Assembly: GCF_003611035.1 (NCBI RefSeq)
Contig: NZ_CP030033.1
Coordinates: forward strand, 4,092,001 to 4,156,000
Origin: Cryobacterium soli
Lineage (GTDB): Bacteria; Actinomycetota; Actinomycetes; Actinomycetales; Microbacteriaceae
Length of the DNA stretch: 64,000 nt
Reading direction: 5' to 3'
Shown here piece by piece: positions 34,578-45,064 of this stretch. The translations under genes and the position numbers were made by a program. The stretch's first letter is position 1, and each line of letters starts with the position of its first letter. Under the pieces are notes generated by a model, which saw only the letters and a program-made list of their open reading frames with translations, searched no databases and was not told where the DNA came from.

Positions 34578-35603
34578 CTAGCTGTTGGAGTGGCCGGCGG
34601 AGCCGAGCTGACGCGTGGCCTGGGCGACGCGGGCGGCCATGGCCGTCTCGGCGACCTTGCCCCAGGCGCGCGGGTCGTAGAGCTTCTTGTTGCCCACTTC
34701 ACCGTCGACCTTGAGCACGCCGTCGTAGTTCTTCAGCATGTAGTCGGCGATGGCGCGCGTGAACGCGTACTGGGTGTCGGTGTCGACGTTCATCTTCACG
34801 ACGCCGTTGGCAACGGCTTCCGCGATCTCGGCGTCGGTCGAGCCGGAGCCGCCGTGGAAGACGAGGTCGAGGGGGAGTGCGCTGGTGCCGTACTTGGCGG
34901 CGACGCTCTCCTGGATCTCCTTGAGGAGCTCCGGGCGCAGCTTCACGTTGCCGGGCTTGTAGACGCCGTGCACGTTGCCGAAGGTGAGCGCGGCCATGTA
35001 ACGGCCCTGCTCGCCGAGGCCGAGGGCCTCGATCATCTTGACGGTGTCGTCGAAGGTCGTGTACAGGTTGTCGTTGATGTCGCCCTCGACGCCGTCTTCT
35101 TCGCCGCCGACGGCGCCGATCTCGACCTCGAGGATGGCGTTGATCGCCTGGGTGCGCTTGATGATGCCCTTGGCGATCTCGAGGTTCTCGTCGAGAGCGA
35201 TGGCGGAGCCGTCCCACATGTGCGACTGGAAGATCGGGTTGAAGCCGTCGGCGACTGCGGTCTCGGAGGCCGAGATCAGCGGCAGGACGAAGTCGTCCAG
35301 CGCGCCCTTGGGGCAGTGGTCGGTGTGCAGGGCCACGGTGACGGGGTAGTTGTCAGCGACGGCGTGCGCGAACTTGGCGAACGCGAGGGCGCCGGCGGCG
35401 CGGTTCTTGACGGTGTGGCCGGCGAAGTAGTCGGCGCCACCGGTGGTGACCTGGATGATGCCGTCGGAGCCGGCTTCGGTCAGGCCCTGGAGGACGGCGT
35501 TGATCGACTGCGAGGAGGAGACGTTGAATGCGGGGTACGCGAACCCCTTCGACTTGGCCTTGTTCAGCATCTCGGCGTATTGGTCTGGGGTTGCGATGGG
35601 CAT
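34578..35603 (-). CDS. fbaA: Class II fructose-bisphosphate aldolase
   Basis: The 341-residue zinc aldolase cleaves fructose-1,6-bisphosphate. Visible are the first zinc ligands in VALHTDHCPKG, LEVEIGAVGGEEDGV, TFGNVHGVYKPG (zinc His) and the phosphate loop VFHGGSGSTDAEI, then KMNVDTDTQYAFTRAI. Length and motifs fit the long, E. coli-type class IIA. The start is ATG 35603 with AGGAGA just upstream; the frame is open much further but overlaps glpX in antisense. It diverges from glpX across 234 bases. Confidence 0.96.
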   Translation of the reverse strand: MPIATPDQYAEMLNKAKSKGFAYPAFNVSSSQSINAVLQGLTEAGSDGIIQVTTGGADYFAGHTVKNRAAGALAFAKFAHAVADNYPVTVALHTDHCPKGALDDFVLPLISASETAVADGFNPIFQSHMWDGSAIALDENLEIAKGIIKRTQAINAILEVEIGAVGGEEDGVEGDINDNLYTTFDDTVKMIEALGLGEQGRYMAALTFGNVHGVYKPGNVKLRPELLKEIQESVAAKYGTSALPLDLVFHGGSGSTDAEIAEAVANGVVKMNVDTDTQYAFTRAIADYMLKNYDGVLKVDGEVGNKKLYDPRAWGKVAETAMAARVAQATRQLGSAGHSNS

Positions 35604-35676
35604 TGCGTCTCCTCGAAAATGAGCGGGATTGTCCGTCAAGTCTAGCGAGGGCAGATGTGTGGCCGCTCTGGTCCCT

Positions 35677-35696
35677 GCGGGTATAAGGTCCCGCGT
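35677..35696. promoter_or_regulatory. Palindromic element between fbaA and glpX
   Basis: GCGGG, then TATAAG, then GGTCCCGC form a small inverted repeat with a TATAAG core in the 234-base gap between the divergent aldolase and bisphosphatase genes. It could be a promoter or a shared operator. Further along the gap, a TGCCT/AGGCA hairpin around CGGC precedes glpX. Neither matches a motif I can name. Confidence 0.3.
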
Positions 35697-35837
35697 GGCC
35701 TGTGACCCGGATGGGGGTGGCTGGCGGGGTCGCCCGCGGGTCGGCTGGGTAAGCTGGGCCCTGTACCGGCTGCCTCGGCAGGCAGAGACCGGCGCGTCCC
35801 TCAGCAACCCACATACGATCTCGAAGGACAACCACCC

Positions 35838-36824
35838 ATGGTGAATACCGAACACGCTTCGCTGTACCTGCACCCCGACCGCAACCTCGGCATGGAGCTG
35901 GTGCGGGCGACCGAGGCCGCCGCCATCCGCGCAGTGCCCTTCATCGGGCGCGGCGACAAGAACGCCGCCGACGGCGCGGCCGTCGACGCCATGCGCAAGT
36001 TCCTGGGCACTGTTGATTTCGACGGCGTTGTCGTGATCGGCGAGGGTGAGAAGGACGACGCGCCCATGCTCTACAACGGCGAGCACGTCGGCAGCGGCCG
36101 CGGGCCGTCCTGCGACATCGCCGTGGACCCCATCGACGGTACCTCCCTCACGGCCAACGGCCGCCAGAACGCGCTGAGCATGATCGCCGTCGCCGACCGC
36201 GGCAGTATGTACGACCCGAGTGCCGTGTTCTACATGGACAAGATCGTCACCGGATGGGAGGGCCACGGTGTTGTGGACCTGCGCCAGCCGATCGGCGAGA
36301 ACATCCGTGCCCTGGCCAAGGCCAAGGGCAAGGAGGTCGGCGACATGACCATCGCGATCCTGGACCGGCCGCGACACGTCGGACTCATCGAGGAGGTACG
36401 GGCCGCTGGCGCCGGCACCCGCCTGATGCTCGACGGCGACGTGGCAGGGGGCATCAACGCCGCCCTGAGCGAGACCCGCATCGACATGTGCGTCGGCATC
36501 GGCGGCACGCCCGAGGGCATCATCACGGCCTGCGCGCTCAAGGCTCTCGGCGGTTTCATCCAGGCCAGGCTGCACCCCAAGGACGACGACGAGGCGCAGA
36601 AGGCCATCGACGCCGGCCACGACCTGGACCGGATCCTGGGCGTGGACGACCTCGTCACCAGCGACAACACCTATTTCGTCGCCACCGGCGTCACCGACGG
36701 CCAGCTGGTCGGCGGGGTGCGCAAGCTGGGGCCGACGATCCGCACCGAGTCGATCGTGCTGCGCGGCAAGAGCGGCACCATCCGCCGGGTCGTCGCCGAG
36801 CACCTCGCCGAGAAGTGGCTCTAG
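35838..36824 (+). CDS. glpX: Class II fructose-1,6-bisphosphatase
   Basis: The 328-residue gluconeogenic phosphatase of the GlpX type has the metal site [16 protein letters not shown], the Li-sensitive phosphatase motif [28 protein letters not shown] and [20 protein letters not shown]. It is the main actinobacterial FBPase and opposes glycolysis. It stands divergent to the class II aldolase gene, so the two may be controlled together. Confidence 0.95.
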   Translation: MVNTEHASLYLHPDRNLGMELVRATEAAAIRAVPFIGRGDKNAADGAAVDAMRKFLGTVDFDGVVVIGEGEKDDAPMLYNGEHVGSGRGPSCDIAVDPIDGTSLTANGRQNALSMIAVADRGSMYDPSAVFYMDKIVTGWEGHGVVDLRQPIGENIRALAKAKGKEVGDMTIAILDRPRHVGLIEEVRAAGAGTRLMLDGDVAGGINAALSETRIDMCVGIGGTPEGIITACALKALGGFIQARLHPKDDDEAQKAIDAGHDLDRILGVDDLVTSDNTYFVATGVTDGQLVGGVRKLGPTIRTESIVLRGKSGTIRRVVAEHLAEKWL

Positions 36825-36828
36825 ACCC

Positions 36829-37485
36829 CTAGTCCACCAGAATCCCGAGGTGAGCCGCCAGCAGCGGCGCCAGCAGGGACAGCTGGGCGTCGTCGATGGT
36901 GGCTCCCTTGAGGCCCTCCAGGCTGTGGATGGCCGAGAAATCGCTCGATCGCAGGTCAACGTCGGTGAGGCGGGCACCGGCGACGTCGAGCGTGCCGATC
37001 CGGCAATCCCGGAGCTCCAGCCGCTGCACGACGGCGCTCGAGATGTCGAGTTCGTCGATGATGCAGTTGCTGATCAGCACGTCCGTCATGGTGGCGTTGC
37101 GCAGGTTCACGAAGTCCAGCTTGGAGCCGTCGATCTGCACGCTGCGCAGGTTGGCCTCGTACATCTCGACGGAGCCGAGCCTGGAGTGTTCGATGCGAAC
37201 GTCCCGCCAGCTGGAGCGGGGAGCGCTGAACACCGCGGCGTGCAGTTCGGTGGCGACGCACTCCGCCCAGCTGCTGCCGCGCAGAACCGTGGTGTTCAGG
37301 TCCACGGCGTGCAGTTCGCACTCGGTGAAGCCCGTGCCGGTGAAGTCGCGGCCGGAGAAGTCCACCCGGGTGTAGCGTTCGGCCTCGCGGTCGTCGCCGC
37401 GGCCCACCAGGGCGCCGTCGTTGTCCAGCAGGTTCTCCAGGACGATCCGGTCCAGCTGCGGGCCGCGCTTGGTGACGCGGGCCAC
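36829..37485 (-). CDS. Pentapeptide-repeat protein
   Basis: The 218-residue protein is built mainly of pentapeptide-like A(D/N)LXX units (YTRVDFSGRDFTGTGFTECE, later DFVNLRNATMTDVLISN and LTDVDLRSSDFSAI), which fold as a right-handed quadrilateral beta helix. Some members protect DNA gyrase; most have unknown roles. The start is GTG 37485, which shares its G with the stop of the upstream gene (TAGTG), so the two are coupled. The C-terminal end is an alpha-helical cap (GATIDDAQLSLLAPLLAAHL). Confidence 0.85.
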   Translation of the reverse strand: MARVTKRGPQLDRIVLENLLDNDGALVGRGDDREAERYTRVDFSGRDFTGTGFTECELHAVDLNTTVLRGSSWAECVATELHAAVFSAPRSSWRDVRIEHSRLGSVEMYEANLRSVQIDGSKLDFVNLRNATMTDVLISNCIIDELDISSAVVQRLELRDCRIGTLDVAGARLTDVDLRSSDFSAIHSLEGLKGATIDDAQLSLLAPLLAAHLGILVD

Positions 37486-37931
37486 TAGGAGACGGGCTCG
37501 AGCAGGAAGACCGGGATCACCCGGTCGGTCTTGGTCTGGTAGTCGGCGTAGGGCGGGTACGCCGCGACGGCCCGCTCCCACCAGAGCGCCTTCTCCTCGC
37601 CGGTGATCTCCCGCGCCCGCATGTCCTGCCGGATCGGGCCGTCCTGCACCTCTACGAGCGGATGCGCGACCACGTTGGCGTACCAGACCGGGTTCTTCGG
37701 GCTGCCGCCCAGGGACGCGACGGCGGCGTAGCGCCCGTCGTGCTCGACGCGCATGAGCGGTGCCTTGCGGACCTTGCCGGACTTGGCGCCGAGGGTGGTC
37801 AGCACGATCACGGGCATCCCGCGCAGGGTGGTGCCCTGGGTGCCGCCAGACGATTCGTACAGCTCGACCTGGTCGCGCACCCACTTCTCGGGGCTGGGCT
37901 CGTAGTCTCCGTGCAGCGGCATGACAGTCAA
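37485..37931 (-). CDS. Deazaflavin-dependent nitroreductase family protein
   Basis: The 148-residue split-barrel protein resembles mycobacterial Ddn: [38 protein letters not shown] with the usual [13 protein letters not shown] segment. Such enzymes use cofactor F420 to reduce quinones or other hydride acceptors. No F420 synthesis gene is seen in the window, so cofactor use is inferred from family only. It lies upstream of the pentapeptide gene and 18 bases after the MFS gene stop. Confidence 0.85.
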   Translation of the reverse strand: MTVMPLHGDYEPSPEKWVRDQVELYESSGGTQGTTLRGMPVIVLTTLGAKSGKVRKAPLMRVEHDGRYAAVASLGGSPKNPVWYANVVAHPLVEVQDGPIRQDMRAREITGEEKALWWERAVAAYPPYADYQTKTDRVIPVFLLEPVS

Positions 37932-37949
37932 CTCTCTCTTCGGTCTGGA

Positions 37950-39224
37950 TTAAGTGTCTCGCAGGGGTACGCGGGGATGGCGGGGTGCGTACCGGGGAAT
38001 GTAGCGCCAGAGCACCCCGGCGCCGAGGAGCCCCACGACGCCCATGACACCACTGGCCACCGACAGCGACAAAACCGCAGTCATGCCGGCGACGGCCAGG
38101 GGAGCGGCGGCGCTACCGAAATCGGCCGTGAATCGCCAGGCGCCCAGGAATGGCGCGGGGCCGGTGGGCGGTGCCAGGTCGGCGCCCAGGGTCATCAGCA
38201 GACCGCTGCCGATGCCGTTGGCCAGCGAGAGGAACATTGCCACGGCGATGAACCACTGAACGTTGTCGGGCAGGTCGTGGGTGAAGGAGAGGGCGAGCAT
38301 GCCGAGGCCGAGCCCGATCATCGACGGGATCGCGGTCCACATGCGGCCGAACCGGTCCATGATCTGGCCGCTGGCGTAGAACAGGGCGAAATCGATGCCG
38401 CCGGCGATGCCGATGATCAGGGCCGTGTCCGGCTCGTTGATACCGATGCTGACCGCCCAGAGGGGCAGCATCACCGTGCGGGTGGCGCGCATGGCGCCGA
38501 CGAGGCCCGCGCCGGTGCCGAGTCGCAGCAGCACGCCGCGGTACCGCCAGATGGTGGCGAACAGGCCGGTGGTCTCCGCCGCTGCCTCGTCCTCGCCGGC
38601 GGTGCGGACGGCGGTGCCGGCGGGCGCTCCGGGCGTGGCGCTGGCGAAGGTGCTCGAGGGATCCGGCAGCAGCACCAGCACCACGGCCGCCGCCAGGCAG
38701 CAGACGATGAATACCCAGAAGACCGCGGTGGTGCTGCCGGTGAGCTGGATGACTCCGGCCGCGATGAACGGGCCGACGAACCAGCCGGCGCGGAAGACGC
38801 CGCCGAGGGTGGAGAGGGCCCTGGCCCGGTAGGCCACGGGAACGTAGCTGGTCATGAAGGCGTGCCGCGCGAGCGCGAAGACCGCCGTGGCCAGGCCGAT
38901 GAGGAAGATGCCTGCGGCCAGCACGAGGGGGTTGGGCGCGATGATGCAGACCAGCACGGCCATGATCGCCAGCAGCGACGCGCCGATCATGGAGTTCCGC
39001 TCGCCGAAGCGCGAGACGACGGCGCCGCTCGGGATATCTCCGGCCAGTTCGCCCACCATCACCATGGCCGCGATGAAGCCCGCGAAGGCGAGGGAGGCGC
39101 CGAGACTGTCGGCCACCAGCGGGATGAGGGGAATCATCGCGCCCTCACCGATCGAGAAGAGCATCGTGGGCAGGAACGCTGCGAGAGCCACCCCCCGCAG
39201 GCTGAAGGGGCGCTCGGTACTCAT
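37950..39224 (-). CDS. Major facilitator superfamily transporter
   Basis: The 424-residue membrane protein has about twelve helices in two bundles with a central cytoplasmic loop (about residues 190-225, Ala/Thr/Glu-rich). The loop between helices 2 and 3 carries [14 protein letters not shown], a form of MFS motif A, and the second half has [14 protein letters not shown] at the equivalent place. Drug efflux is the usual guess but the substrate is unknown. The start is ATG 39224. It is divergent from prfB across 41 bases. Confidence 0.88.
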   Translation of the reverse strand: MSTERPFSLRGVALAAFLPTMLFSIGEGAMIPLIPLVADSLGASLAFAGFIAAMVMVGELAGDIPSGAVVSRFGERNSMIGASLLAIMAVLVCIIAPNPLVLAAGIFLIGLATAVFALARHAFMTSYVPVAYRARALSTLGGVFRAGWFVGPFIAAGVIQLTGSTTAVFWVFIVCCLAAAVVLVLLPDPSSTFASATPGAPAGTAVRTAGEDEAAAETTGLFATIWRYRGVLLRLGTGAGLVGAMRATRTVMLPLWAVSIGINEPDTALIIGIAGGIDFALFYASGQIMDRFGRMWTAIPSMIGLGLGMLALSFTHDLPDNVQWFIAVAMFLSLANGIGSGLLMTLGADLAPPTGPAPFLGAWRFTADFGSAAAPLAVAGMTAVLSLSVASGVMGVVGLLGAGVLWRYIPRYAPRHPRVPLRDT

Positions 39225-39265
39225 CCGTTCGATGCTACCTCTCGCCCGGTAGGCTGGATTCCACA

Positions 39266-40372
39266 ATGATTGAGCTGGACTTCTCTGAGCAGATCGCCGC
39301 ACTGCGGGCCACGTTCGACGACATCCGGTCGGTGATCGACATCGACCGGCTTCGTCTGGACATTGCCGAGCTGAACGACGAGGCGGGCGCGCCCGACCTC
39401 TGGAACGACTCCGAGCACGCCCAGAAAGTGACGAGTGATCTGAGCCACCGCCAGAGTGAGCTCAAGCGCATCGAGAGCATCGAATCCCGTCTGGACGACC
39501 TCGAGGTGCTCGTGGAACTCGCCAACGCCGAGGGTGACCAGGAGTCAGCCGATGAGGCCACGGCCGAGCTGGAGAGCGTCAAGAAGGTGCTCGGGGACCT
39601 CGAGGTACAGACCCTGCTGAACGGCGAGTTCGACCCGAACCCCGCCGTGATCACCATCCGCGCCGGCGCCGGCGGCGTCGATGCCGCCGACTTCGCCGAG
39701 ATGCTGCTGCGCATGTACCTGCGCTGGGCCGAGCAGCACAACTACACCACCAACGTTCTCGACGTGAGCTACGCGGAAGAGGCCGGCATCAAGTCGGCAA
39801 CCTTCGAGGTCAACGCCCCGTATGCCTTCGGTACCCTGAGCGTCGAGGCCGGCACGCACCGCCTGGTGCGGATGAGCCCGTTCAACTCCGCGGGCAAGCG
39901 CCAGACCTCTTTTGCCGCTGTCGAGGTCGTGCCGCTGATCGAGCAGGCCGAAGCCGTCGAGATTCCCGACAACGACATCCGGGTGGACGTGTTCCGCTCG
40001 AGCGGCCCCGGCGGCCAGTCGGTGAACACCACCGACTCCGCCGTGCGCATCACCCACCTGCCGACGGGACTGGTGGTGAGTTGCCAGAACGAGAAGAGCC
40101 AGATCCAGAACCGCGCCGCGGCCATGCGCGTGCTGGCCTCCCGGCTGCTGCTGCTGCAGCGCGAGCAGGAAGCGGCCACCAAGAAGGAATTCGCCGGCAT
40201 CATCACCGCCAGCTGGGGCGACCAGATGCGCAGCTACGTGCTCGCGCCATACCAGATGGTCAAGGATCTGCGCACCGAGTACGAGGTCAACAACCCCTCG
40301 AACGTCTTCGACGGCGACCTCGACGGATTCATCGCCGCGGGCATCCGCTGGCGCAAGACCCCCACCGACTAG
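39266..40372 (+). CDS. prfB: Peptide chain release factor 2, no programmed frameshift
   Basis: The 368-residue factor releases proteins at UGA and UAA. It has the anticodon-like SPF motif ([13 protein letters not shown]) and the catalytic GGQ loop in [19 protein letters not shown]. The early frameshift site (CUU UGA C) found in many bacterial prfB genes is missing: the frame is continuous from ATG 39266. It precedes ftsE, ftsX, smpB, a gene order common in actinobacteria. Confidence 0.96.
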   Translation: MIELDFSEQIAALRATFDDIRSVIDIDRLRLDIAELNDEAGAPDLWNDSEHAQKVTSDLSHRQSELKRIESIESRLDDLEVLVELANAEGDQESADEATAELESVKKVLGDLEVQTLLNGEFDPNPAVITIRAGAGGVDAADFAEMLLRMYLRWAEQHNYTTNVLDVSYAEEAGIKSATFEVNAPYAFGTLSVEAGTHRLVRMSPFNSAGKRQTSFAAVEVVPLIEQAEAVEIPDNDIRVDVFRSSGPGGQSVNTTDSAVRITHLPTGLVVSCQNEKSQIQNRAAAMRVLASRLLLLQREQEAATKKEFAGIITASWGDQMRSYVLAPYQMVKDLRTEYEVNNPSNVFDGDLDGFIAAGIRWRKTPTD

Positions 40373-40455
40373 AGTGCGGCGAACCTATGGACTTGCTGCG
40401 TGGGGCATGTCGCAAGTAGGTAAATCGCGGATGCCTGCCTAGGCTCGAACACGCC

Positions 40456-41664
40456 ATGATCCGATTTGATCACATCACCAAGAAATATCCCGGTACGAAC
40501 CGACCGGCCCTGAACTCCATCGACGTCGAGATCCTTCGCGGCGAATTCGTGTTCCTGGTCGGTGCTTCGGGCTCGGGAAAGTCGAGCTGCCTTCGCCTGA
40601 TGTTGAAGGAGGAGAAGCCGTCCAGCGGAAGCATTCACGTGCTCGGCCAGGACCTGCGCTCCATCTCCAACCGCAAGGTGCCCTACTTCCGTCGCAACCT
40701 CGGCGTGGTCTTCCAGGACTTCCGTCTGCTGCCGAACAAGAGCGTCTACGACAACGTCGCCTTCAGCCTGCAGGTGATCGGCAAGTCTCGTGGGTACATC
40801 CAGGAGGCCGTGCCTGACACACTGCAGATGGTAGGGCTGGCCGAGAAGGCCCAGCGCCTGCCGCACGAACTCTCCGGCGGTGAGCAGCAGCGTGTGGCCA
40901 TCGCCAGGGCGATCGTGAACAAGCCACAGATCGTTCTGGCCGACGAGCCCACCGGAAACCTCGACCCCACCACGAGCGCCGAGATCATGTCGCTGCTGGC
41001 GCGCATCAACGCCGGCGGCACCACCGTGATCATGGCCACCCACGAGGCGGGCATCGTCGACAAGATGAAGCGCCGCGTGATCGAGCTGTCCGCCGGTCAG
41101 ATCGTGCGCGACGAGCGCCAGGGCGGCTACGCCACCGCGGCCATCCCCATGGTGCTGCCCCCGGGTGAGCGTGCCCCGTCCCGGTCTTCACGGATGCCGT
41201 CCACAGGTGCGGCAACGGGAGCCACCACGGGCCCGACGCCCGCCGAGCCGCTGACCTACCCCGCTCCGGAGGTGCTGCCCCAGGAGGTGGCCTCGGCCGA
41301 GGTCGAAGCCGCCGCTGTTGCGGTGAACACATCCCCGCCACCCGTCGCCGAGCCGGTTGCTGAGCCCGTCGCCGTCCAGCCGGTGCAGCCCGTTCTGGTG
41401 CAGCCCGCTCCGGTGCAGCCCGTTCCGGTGGTCGAGAAGGCCACCCAGGCGGATGCCGTTCCGGTCGATGAGGAACCGGCAGCCGTGCAGGCCGAATCGG
41501 AACCCACGGTCGAGCCGCCGGCATCCACCATGAGCCGGCCGGTGATCCCGGTCACCCAGCATGACGAGCCGGAGCAGCTCACGCTGGCCGAGAAGCTCGG
41601 TCTGCGGGCGCCCGGTGAGAAGCCCGACCCCACTCTTGAGCAGAACGTAGGACCCACCCGATGA
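40456..41664 (+). CDS. ftsE: Cell division ATPase FtsE with a long C-terminal extension
   Basis: The first 225 residues are a normal FtsE: Walker [11 protein letters not shown]-loop [18 protein letters not shown], signature [16 protein letters not shown] and Walker [13 protein letters not shown]. FtsE with FtsX controls wall hydrolases at the septum. The remaining 175 residues, absent from the usual 220-230 residue protein, are Pro/Val/Ala/Glu-rich with repeats such as [17 protein letters not shown], then a conserved-looking end [15 protein letters not shown]. The extension probably lies in the cytoplasm. It overlaps ftsX by 4 bases. Confidence 0.93.
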   Translation: MIRFDHITKKYPGTNRPALNSIDVEILRGEFVFLVGASGSGKSSCLRLMLKEEKPSSGSIHVLGQDLRSISNRKVPYFRRNLGVVFQDFRLLPNKSVYDNVAFSLQVIGKSRGYIQEAVPDTLQMVGLAEKAQRLPHELSGGEQQRVAIARAIVNKPQIVLADEPTGNLDPTTSAEIMSLLARINAGGTTVIMATHEAGIVDKMKRRVIELSAGQIVRDERQGGYATAAIPMVLPPGERAPSRSSRMPSTGAATGATTGPTPAEPLTYPAPEVLPQEVASAEVEAAAVAVNTSPPPVAEPVAEPVAVQPVQPVLVQPAPVQPVPVVEKATQADAVPVDEEPAAVQAESEPTVEPPASTMSRPVIPVTQHDEPEQLTLAEKLGLRAPGEKPDPTLEQNVGPTR

Positions 41665-42575
41665 GACTCGGACTCGTACTTTCCGAAGCCTCCCACGGCT
41701 TGCGGCGCAACGCCTCGATGGTGGTCTCCGTTGTACTGGTGACCTTCATCTCGTTGACCTTCGTCGGTGCCGCCATCCTGATGCAGATGCAGATCGGCCA
41801 GATGAAGAACTTCTGGTACGACCGCGCACAGGTGGGGATCTACATGTGCACGGCGATCTCGCCGGGGGAGACCTGCACGGCGGGTGAGGCGACCCAGGAG
41901 CAGATCGACTCGGTGAAGGCCCAGCTGGAGTCCCCGACTCTGTCGACGTTCATCGACAAGTACTACTTCGAGACGCACGAGCAGGCATTCGAGAACTTCA
42001 AGACGCAGTTCGCGGGCAACCCGGTAGCCGACTATGTGACCCCCGAGCAGCTCAACCAGACATTCTGGGTCAACCTGAACAACCCGGAGGACTCCGACGT
42101 GCTCGTCGAGAGCCTCTCGGGCGTTGCGGGCGTCGAGAACGTCGCCGACCAGCGCAAGTACCTCGACCAGATCTTCTCCGTGCTCAACGTGGCCAGTTAC
42201 ACCGCCATCGGGATCGCATCGCTGATGCTCGTGGCGGCGGCGCTGCTGATCGCCACGACCATCCGTCTGTCGGCGTTCTCGCGGCGGAAGGAGCTGGGCA
42301 TCATGAGGCTGGTGGGTGCGTCCAACCGGTTCATCCAAACTCCGTTCATCCTCGAGGGGGTGTTCGCGGCGCTGCTGGGTTCGTTGCTTGCCGGTGGCGC
42401 GGTCGTGGCGCTGGTGAAGTTCTTCGTGCAGGACTTCCTCGGGGCGCGGCTCAGCGGCTTCGCTCTCGTCGACCTGCAGGATGCGTTGACCGTGGTGCCC
42501 ATTCTGTTGGTGCTCGGTGCCGCCCTGGCTGCGGCGTCGGCCAACTTCGCCATCACCCGGTACCTGAAGGTCTGA
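41661..42575 (+). CDS. ftsX: Cell division permease-like protein FtsX
   Basis: The 304-residue protein has the FtsX plan: an N-terminal cytoplasmic part and helix (about 18-42), a large extracellular domain (about 45-170, with [15 protein letters not shown] and two cysteines), then three helices (from about 172), with the FtsX/MacB loop [20 protein letters not shown]. It transmits FtsE ATP hydrolysis to peptidoglycan hydrolases outside. The start lies in the ftsE stop (ATGA). Confidence 0.95.
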   Translation: MRLGLVLSEASHGLRRNASMVVSVVLVTFISLTFVGAAILMQMQIGQMKNFWYDRAQVGIYMCTAISPGETCTAGEATQEQIDSVKAQLESPTLSTFIDKYYFETHEQAFENFKTQFAGNPVADYVTPEQLNQTFWVNLNNPEDSDVLVESLSGVAGVENVADQRKYLDQIFSVLNVASYTAIGIASLMLVAAALLIATTIRLSAFSRRKELGIMRLVGASNRFIQTPFILEGVFAALLGSLLAGGAVVALVKFFVQDFLGARLSGFALVDLQDALTVVPILLVLGAALAAASANFAITRYLKV

Positions 42576-42642
42576 TCCGCCGCTAGACTGATGGGCTGCC
42601 CGGCGGATGCCGGTCGCACCACAACTGATCGAGGAGAATGCC

Positions 42643-43119
42643 GTGCCCAGGGAAAAAGGCGAGAAGGTCGTCGCGACCAATCGCAAGGCGCGCCACGACT
42701 ACCTCATCGAGGACACGTACGAGGCCGGAATGGTCTTGAGTGGCACCGAGGTGAAGTCCCTTCGGGCCGGCCGGGCGTCGCTTGTCGACGGTTATGCCTT
42801 CATCGAGTCCGGTGAGGCGTGGCTGGATGCCGTGCACATTCCGGAGTACACAGCCGGAACCTGGACCAACCACCCGCCGCGCCGCAAGCGCAAGCTGCTC
42901 CTGCACAAGCAGGAGATCATCAAGATCAGCCATAAGACCAAGGAGGGTGGATACACCCTCATCCCGCTGAAGATCTACTTCAGCGATGGCAAGGCCAAGG
43001 TCGAGATCGCGGTGGCCAAGGGTAAGAAGGAATTCGACAAGCGGCAGACCCTGCGCGAACGCCAAGACAAGCGCGAGTCGGACCGCGCCATCTCCGCGCG
43101 TCGCAACCTCGGCGACTAG
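42643..43119 (+). CDS. smpB: SsrA-binding protein SmpB
   Basis: The 158-residue protein has [36 protein letters not shown] and [19 protein letters not shown], all diagnostic of SmpB, which carries tmRNA into stalled ribosomes. The start chosen is GTG 42643 (MPREKGEK) with GAGGAG 13 to 8 bases upstream; the frame is open for 12 codons upstream without match. Its partner RNA gene lies at 46589, separated from it by an HNH gene and an IS110 element. Confidence 0.95.
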   Translation: MPREKGEKVVATNRKARHDYLIEDTYEAGMVLSGTEVKSLRAGRASLVDGYAFIESGEAWLDAVHIPEYTAGTWTNHPPRRKRKLLLHKQEIIKISHKTKEGGYTLIPLKIYFSDGKAKVEIAVAKGKKEFDKRQTLRERQDKRESDRAISARRNLGD

Positions 43120-43195
43120 CAGCACCCGCGCTGCCCCTGGCCCGCTGGCCACTCAGGCCGAGCCCTGGTGGTCGAGCGTGTCGAGACTCGGTGGG

Positions 43196-44731
43196 TCATT
43201 CCGTGTTGGGTGGTTTTCGGGTGTTGGGGTCGTGGGCGCGGTGTTGGTTGGGTCGGCGCCATGTGCCGGTGGGGTCGAGCCAGTGCGGTGCCTTCACTTG
43301 GGGCAAGCCGTTGACCATGCGGATGTTCCACCCGGCGGTGTCGATGGTGTGGTGGTGGTACCAGCAGAGCAGTACCCCGTTGTCGATGTCGGTGCGGCCG
43401 CCGTTCTGCCAGGGGATGACGTGGTGGAGTTCGGTCCATTGGGCCGGGCTGGTGCAGTTCGGGACGATGCAGCCGCCGTCTCGGGCGGTGATGGCGCGGC
43501 GTTGGAGGGGGCTGAAGCAGCGGGCTTTGTTGCCCAGGGCGAGGACGGCGCCGTTGCCGCCGAAGAACACCGGGCGGATGCCGCCGTTGTCGACCATCTG
43601 GTTGATCGTTTTCATCGACAAGGGTGCGTCGACGCCGTCGATCCAGCCGACGCCGATGCCGGCGAGGAGGTCTGCGGCGCTGACGTGCACCATCACCGTT
43701 GGTGGCATCCCGCCCATCGTGGGGGTGCGGGGGTCTTGGGCGATCTGGGTGAGGATGCCGCGGAGGATGTCGGCTCGTTTCTCGCCGCCGCTGCGGTCGT
43801 CGAGGATCTCCCCGGGCACGAGTTCGCCGGCTTCGATGCGTTCCTGTTCCTCGGCGGAGGGGAACCGGGGTGCGGTGCGGGCGGACTGGTAGGTGTTGAA
43901 CAGGGTTTGGATGATGCCTTTGAGCTCCGGCGTGACCCCGCCGCGGAGGGGGTAGAGGCCGTTGCGGATCCCGCCGAAGGAGAACGTGGACTTCGCCTCG
44001 AGGACCTCCTCGTTGGGCGCGAGGCCGTCCGGGTTCAGTGCCGCCTGCCACTGCAGGGCCATGTCGCGGAGAGCATCGGCGGGGTAGGCGAACCCGTCCG
44101 AGTCGCCCAGTCGGGTGATCGGGTCGCCGTCGGTGCTGCGGCCGTAGACGGAGCCGGTGGCCGATTCGACCAGCCCGGCCTCGGCCGCATCGACATCGGT
44201 GGGGTTCGCGTCGAACCGGCCGTGGACCTTGTAGTCGGCCAGGCCCTTCACGATCTCCTCCGCCGCGTCCAGCCCGAGTTCCCCGTCGGCCAGGGCTGCG
44301 GCGACGGTGGGGAAGACGGGGTCGAGGACGGTGCCGCCCATCATGCGTGGGGCGATCTTCTCACCCAACCGCACCCGGCGTTTCATCTCCTGCCCCGACG
44401 CCCCGGTCAACCGGGTCAACAAATCCGTGTGGTGCGACGCGCCCAACCGCCACGCCAACGAGTCCCGACCCAACCCCGTCCGAGCCCGATAGTCCACCAC
44501 CGTCGCCGTGGTCACCCGGGCCAGATCCGCGGGCCGGCCGACCTGCTCCGTCATCTGCGTCAGCGCGACCAGTTCCGCATCGGTGAGACCGTCGACATCG
44601 ATCGAACCCATCACCTCCTGCACCACCGCGGCGACCTCGGCCAGGACCCAGTTTCTGTCCGAACACCCCGGTATGCGCCTGCTGCACCGCGGGGAGCCGT
44701 GCGGGGTCCCGCCAGGTGGGCTGCGGGGCAC
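43196..44731 (-). CDS. DUF222/HNH endonuclease domain protein, N terminus probably shifted
   Basis: The frame encodes a DUF222 (13E12-type) domain and a C-terminal HNH domain with LHHVIPWQNGGRTDIDNGVLLCWYHHH and the CIVPNC cysteines. Such genes occur in many copies in actinobacteria and behave as mobile, poorly understood nucleases. The first 25 residues of this frame (GTG 44731: PRSPPGGTPHGSPRCSRR) look non-native. A better N terminus lies in another frame to 44942, and skipping one base of the CCC run at 44647-44649 would join them as GQKLVLAEVAAVV. It could thus be inactive or mis-sequenced. Confidence 0.75.
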   Translation of the reverse strand: MPRSPPGGTPHGSPRCSRRIPGCSDRNWVLAEVAAVVQEVMGSIDVDGLTDAELVALTQMTEQVGRPADLARVTTATVVDYRARTGLGRDSLAWRLGASHHTDLLTRLTGASGQEMKRRVRLGEKIAPRMMGGTVLDPVFPTVAAALADGELGLDAAEEIVKGLADYKVHGRFDANPTDVDAAEAGLVESATGSVYGRSTDGDPITRLGDSDGFAYPADALRDMALQWQAALNPDGLAPNEEVLEAKSTFSFGGIRNGLYPLRGGVTPELKGIIQTLFNTYQSARTAPRFPSAEEQERIEAGELVPGEILDDRSGGEKRADILRGILTQIAQDPRTPTMGGMPPTVMVHVSAADLLAGIGVGWIDGVDAPLSMKTINQMVDNGGIRPVFFGGNGAVLALGNKARCFSPLQRRAITARDGGCIVPNCTSPAQWTELHHVIPWQNGGRTDIDNGVLLCWYHHHTIDTAGWNIRMVNGLPQVKAPHWLDPTGTWRRPNQHRAHDPNTRKPPNTE

Positions 44732-44942
44732 CCCGGCGACCCGCGCGAGGCGGCGCGGGTTCCGACCGCTCGCCGTCGATGGGAGTGTCGGTGGCTGCGT
44801 TCACGCTCGAGTCAGCGGGGACGTCGCAGGCTGCGGGAACTGGTGCCGGACCGGCCAGGCTGGTGTTCCAGTCCGGCGGAGTACCGCCGCTGGGAGTGTC
44901 TCCCAGCGGTGCGGTGGAGCCGTGTACGAGCTCTTCGTCCAT
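44650..44942 (-). pseudogene. Probable out-of-frame N terminus of the DUF222/HNH gene
   Basis: From ATG 44942 the frame reads MDEELVHGSTAPLGDTPSGG and continues in the Ala/Pro/Asp/Ser-rich style usual for this family's linker to AVQQAHTGVFGQKL, where it meets the DUF222 frame. GGGAGA lies about 12 bases before ATG 44942. The disrupted gene as a whole would span 43196-44942. Confidence 0.5.
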
Positions 44943-45064
44943 ACCCTCATTCTCCCACGAATCAAAGAATATTGTGAGGAAATGTCACGTTATCCACAAG
45001 GGAATCTCGAGAATAGTTGCGACCGAGTCATTGCAGGTTCATAGGGACATCCAAAGGATCTCGA

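Noticed and set aside
44222..44977. Plus-strand frames across the HNH gene
   Set aside because: They are low-complexity Arg/Pro shadows of the HNH gene.
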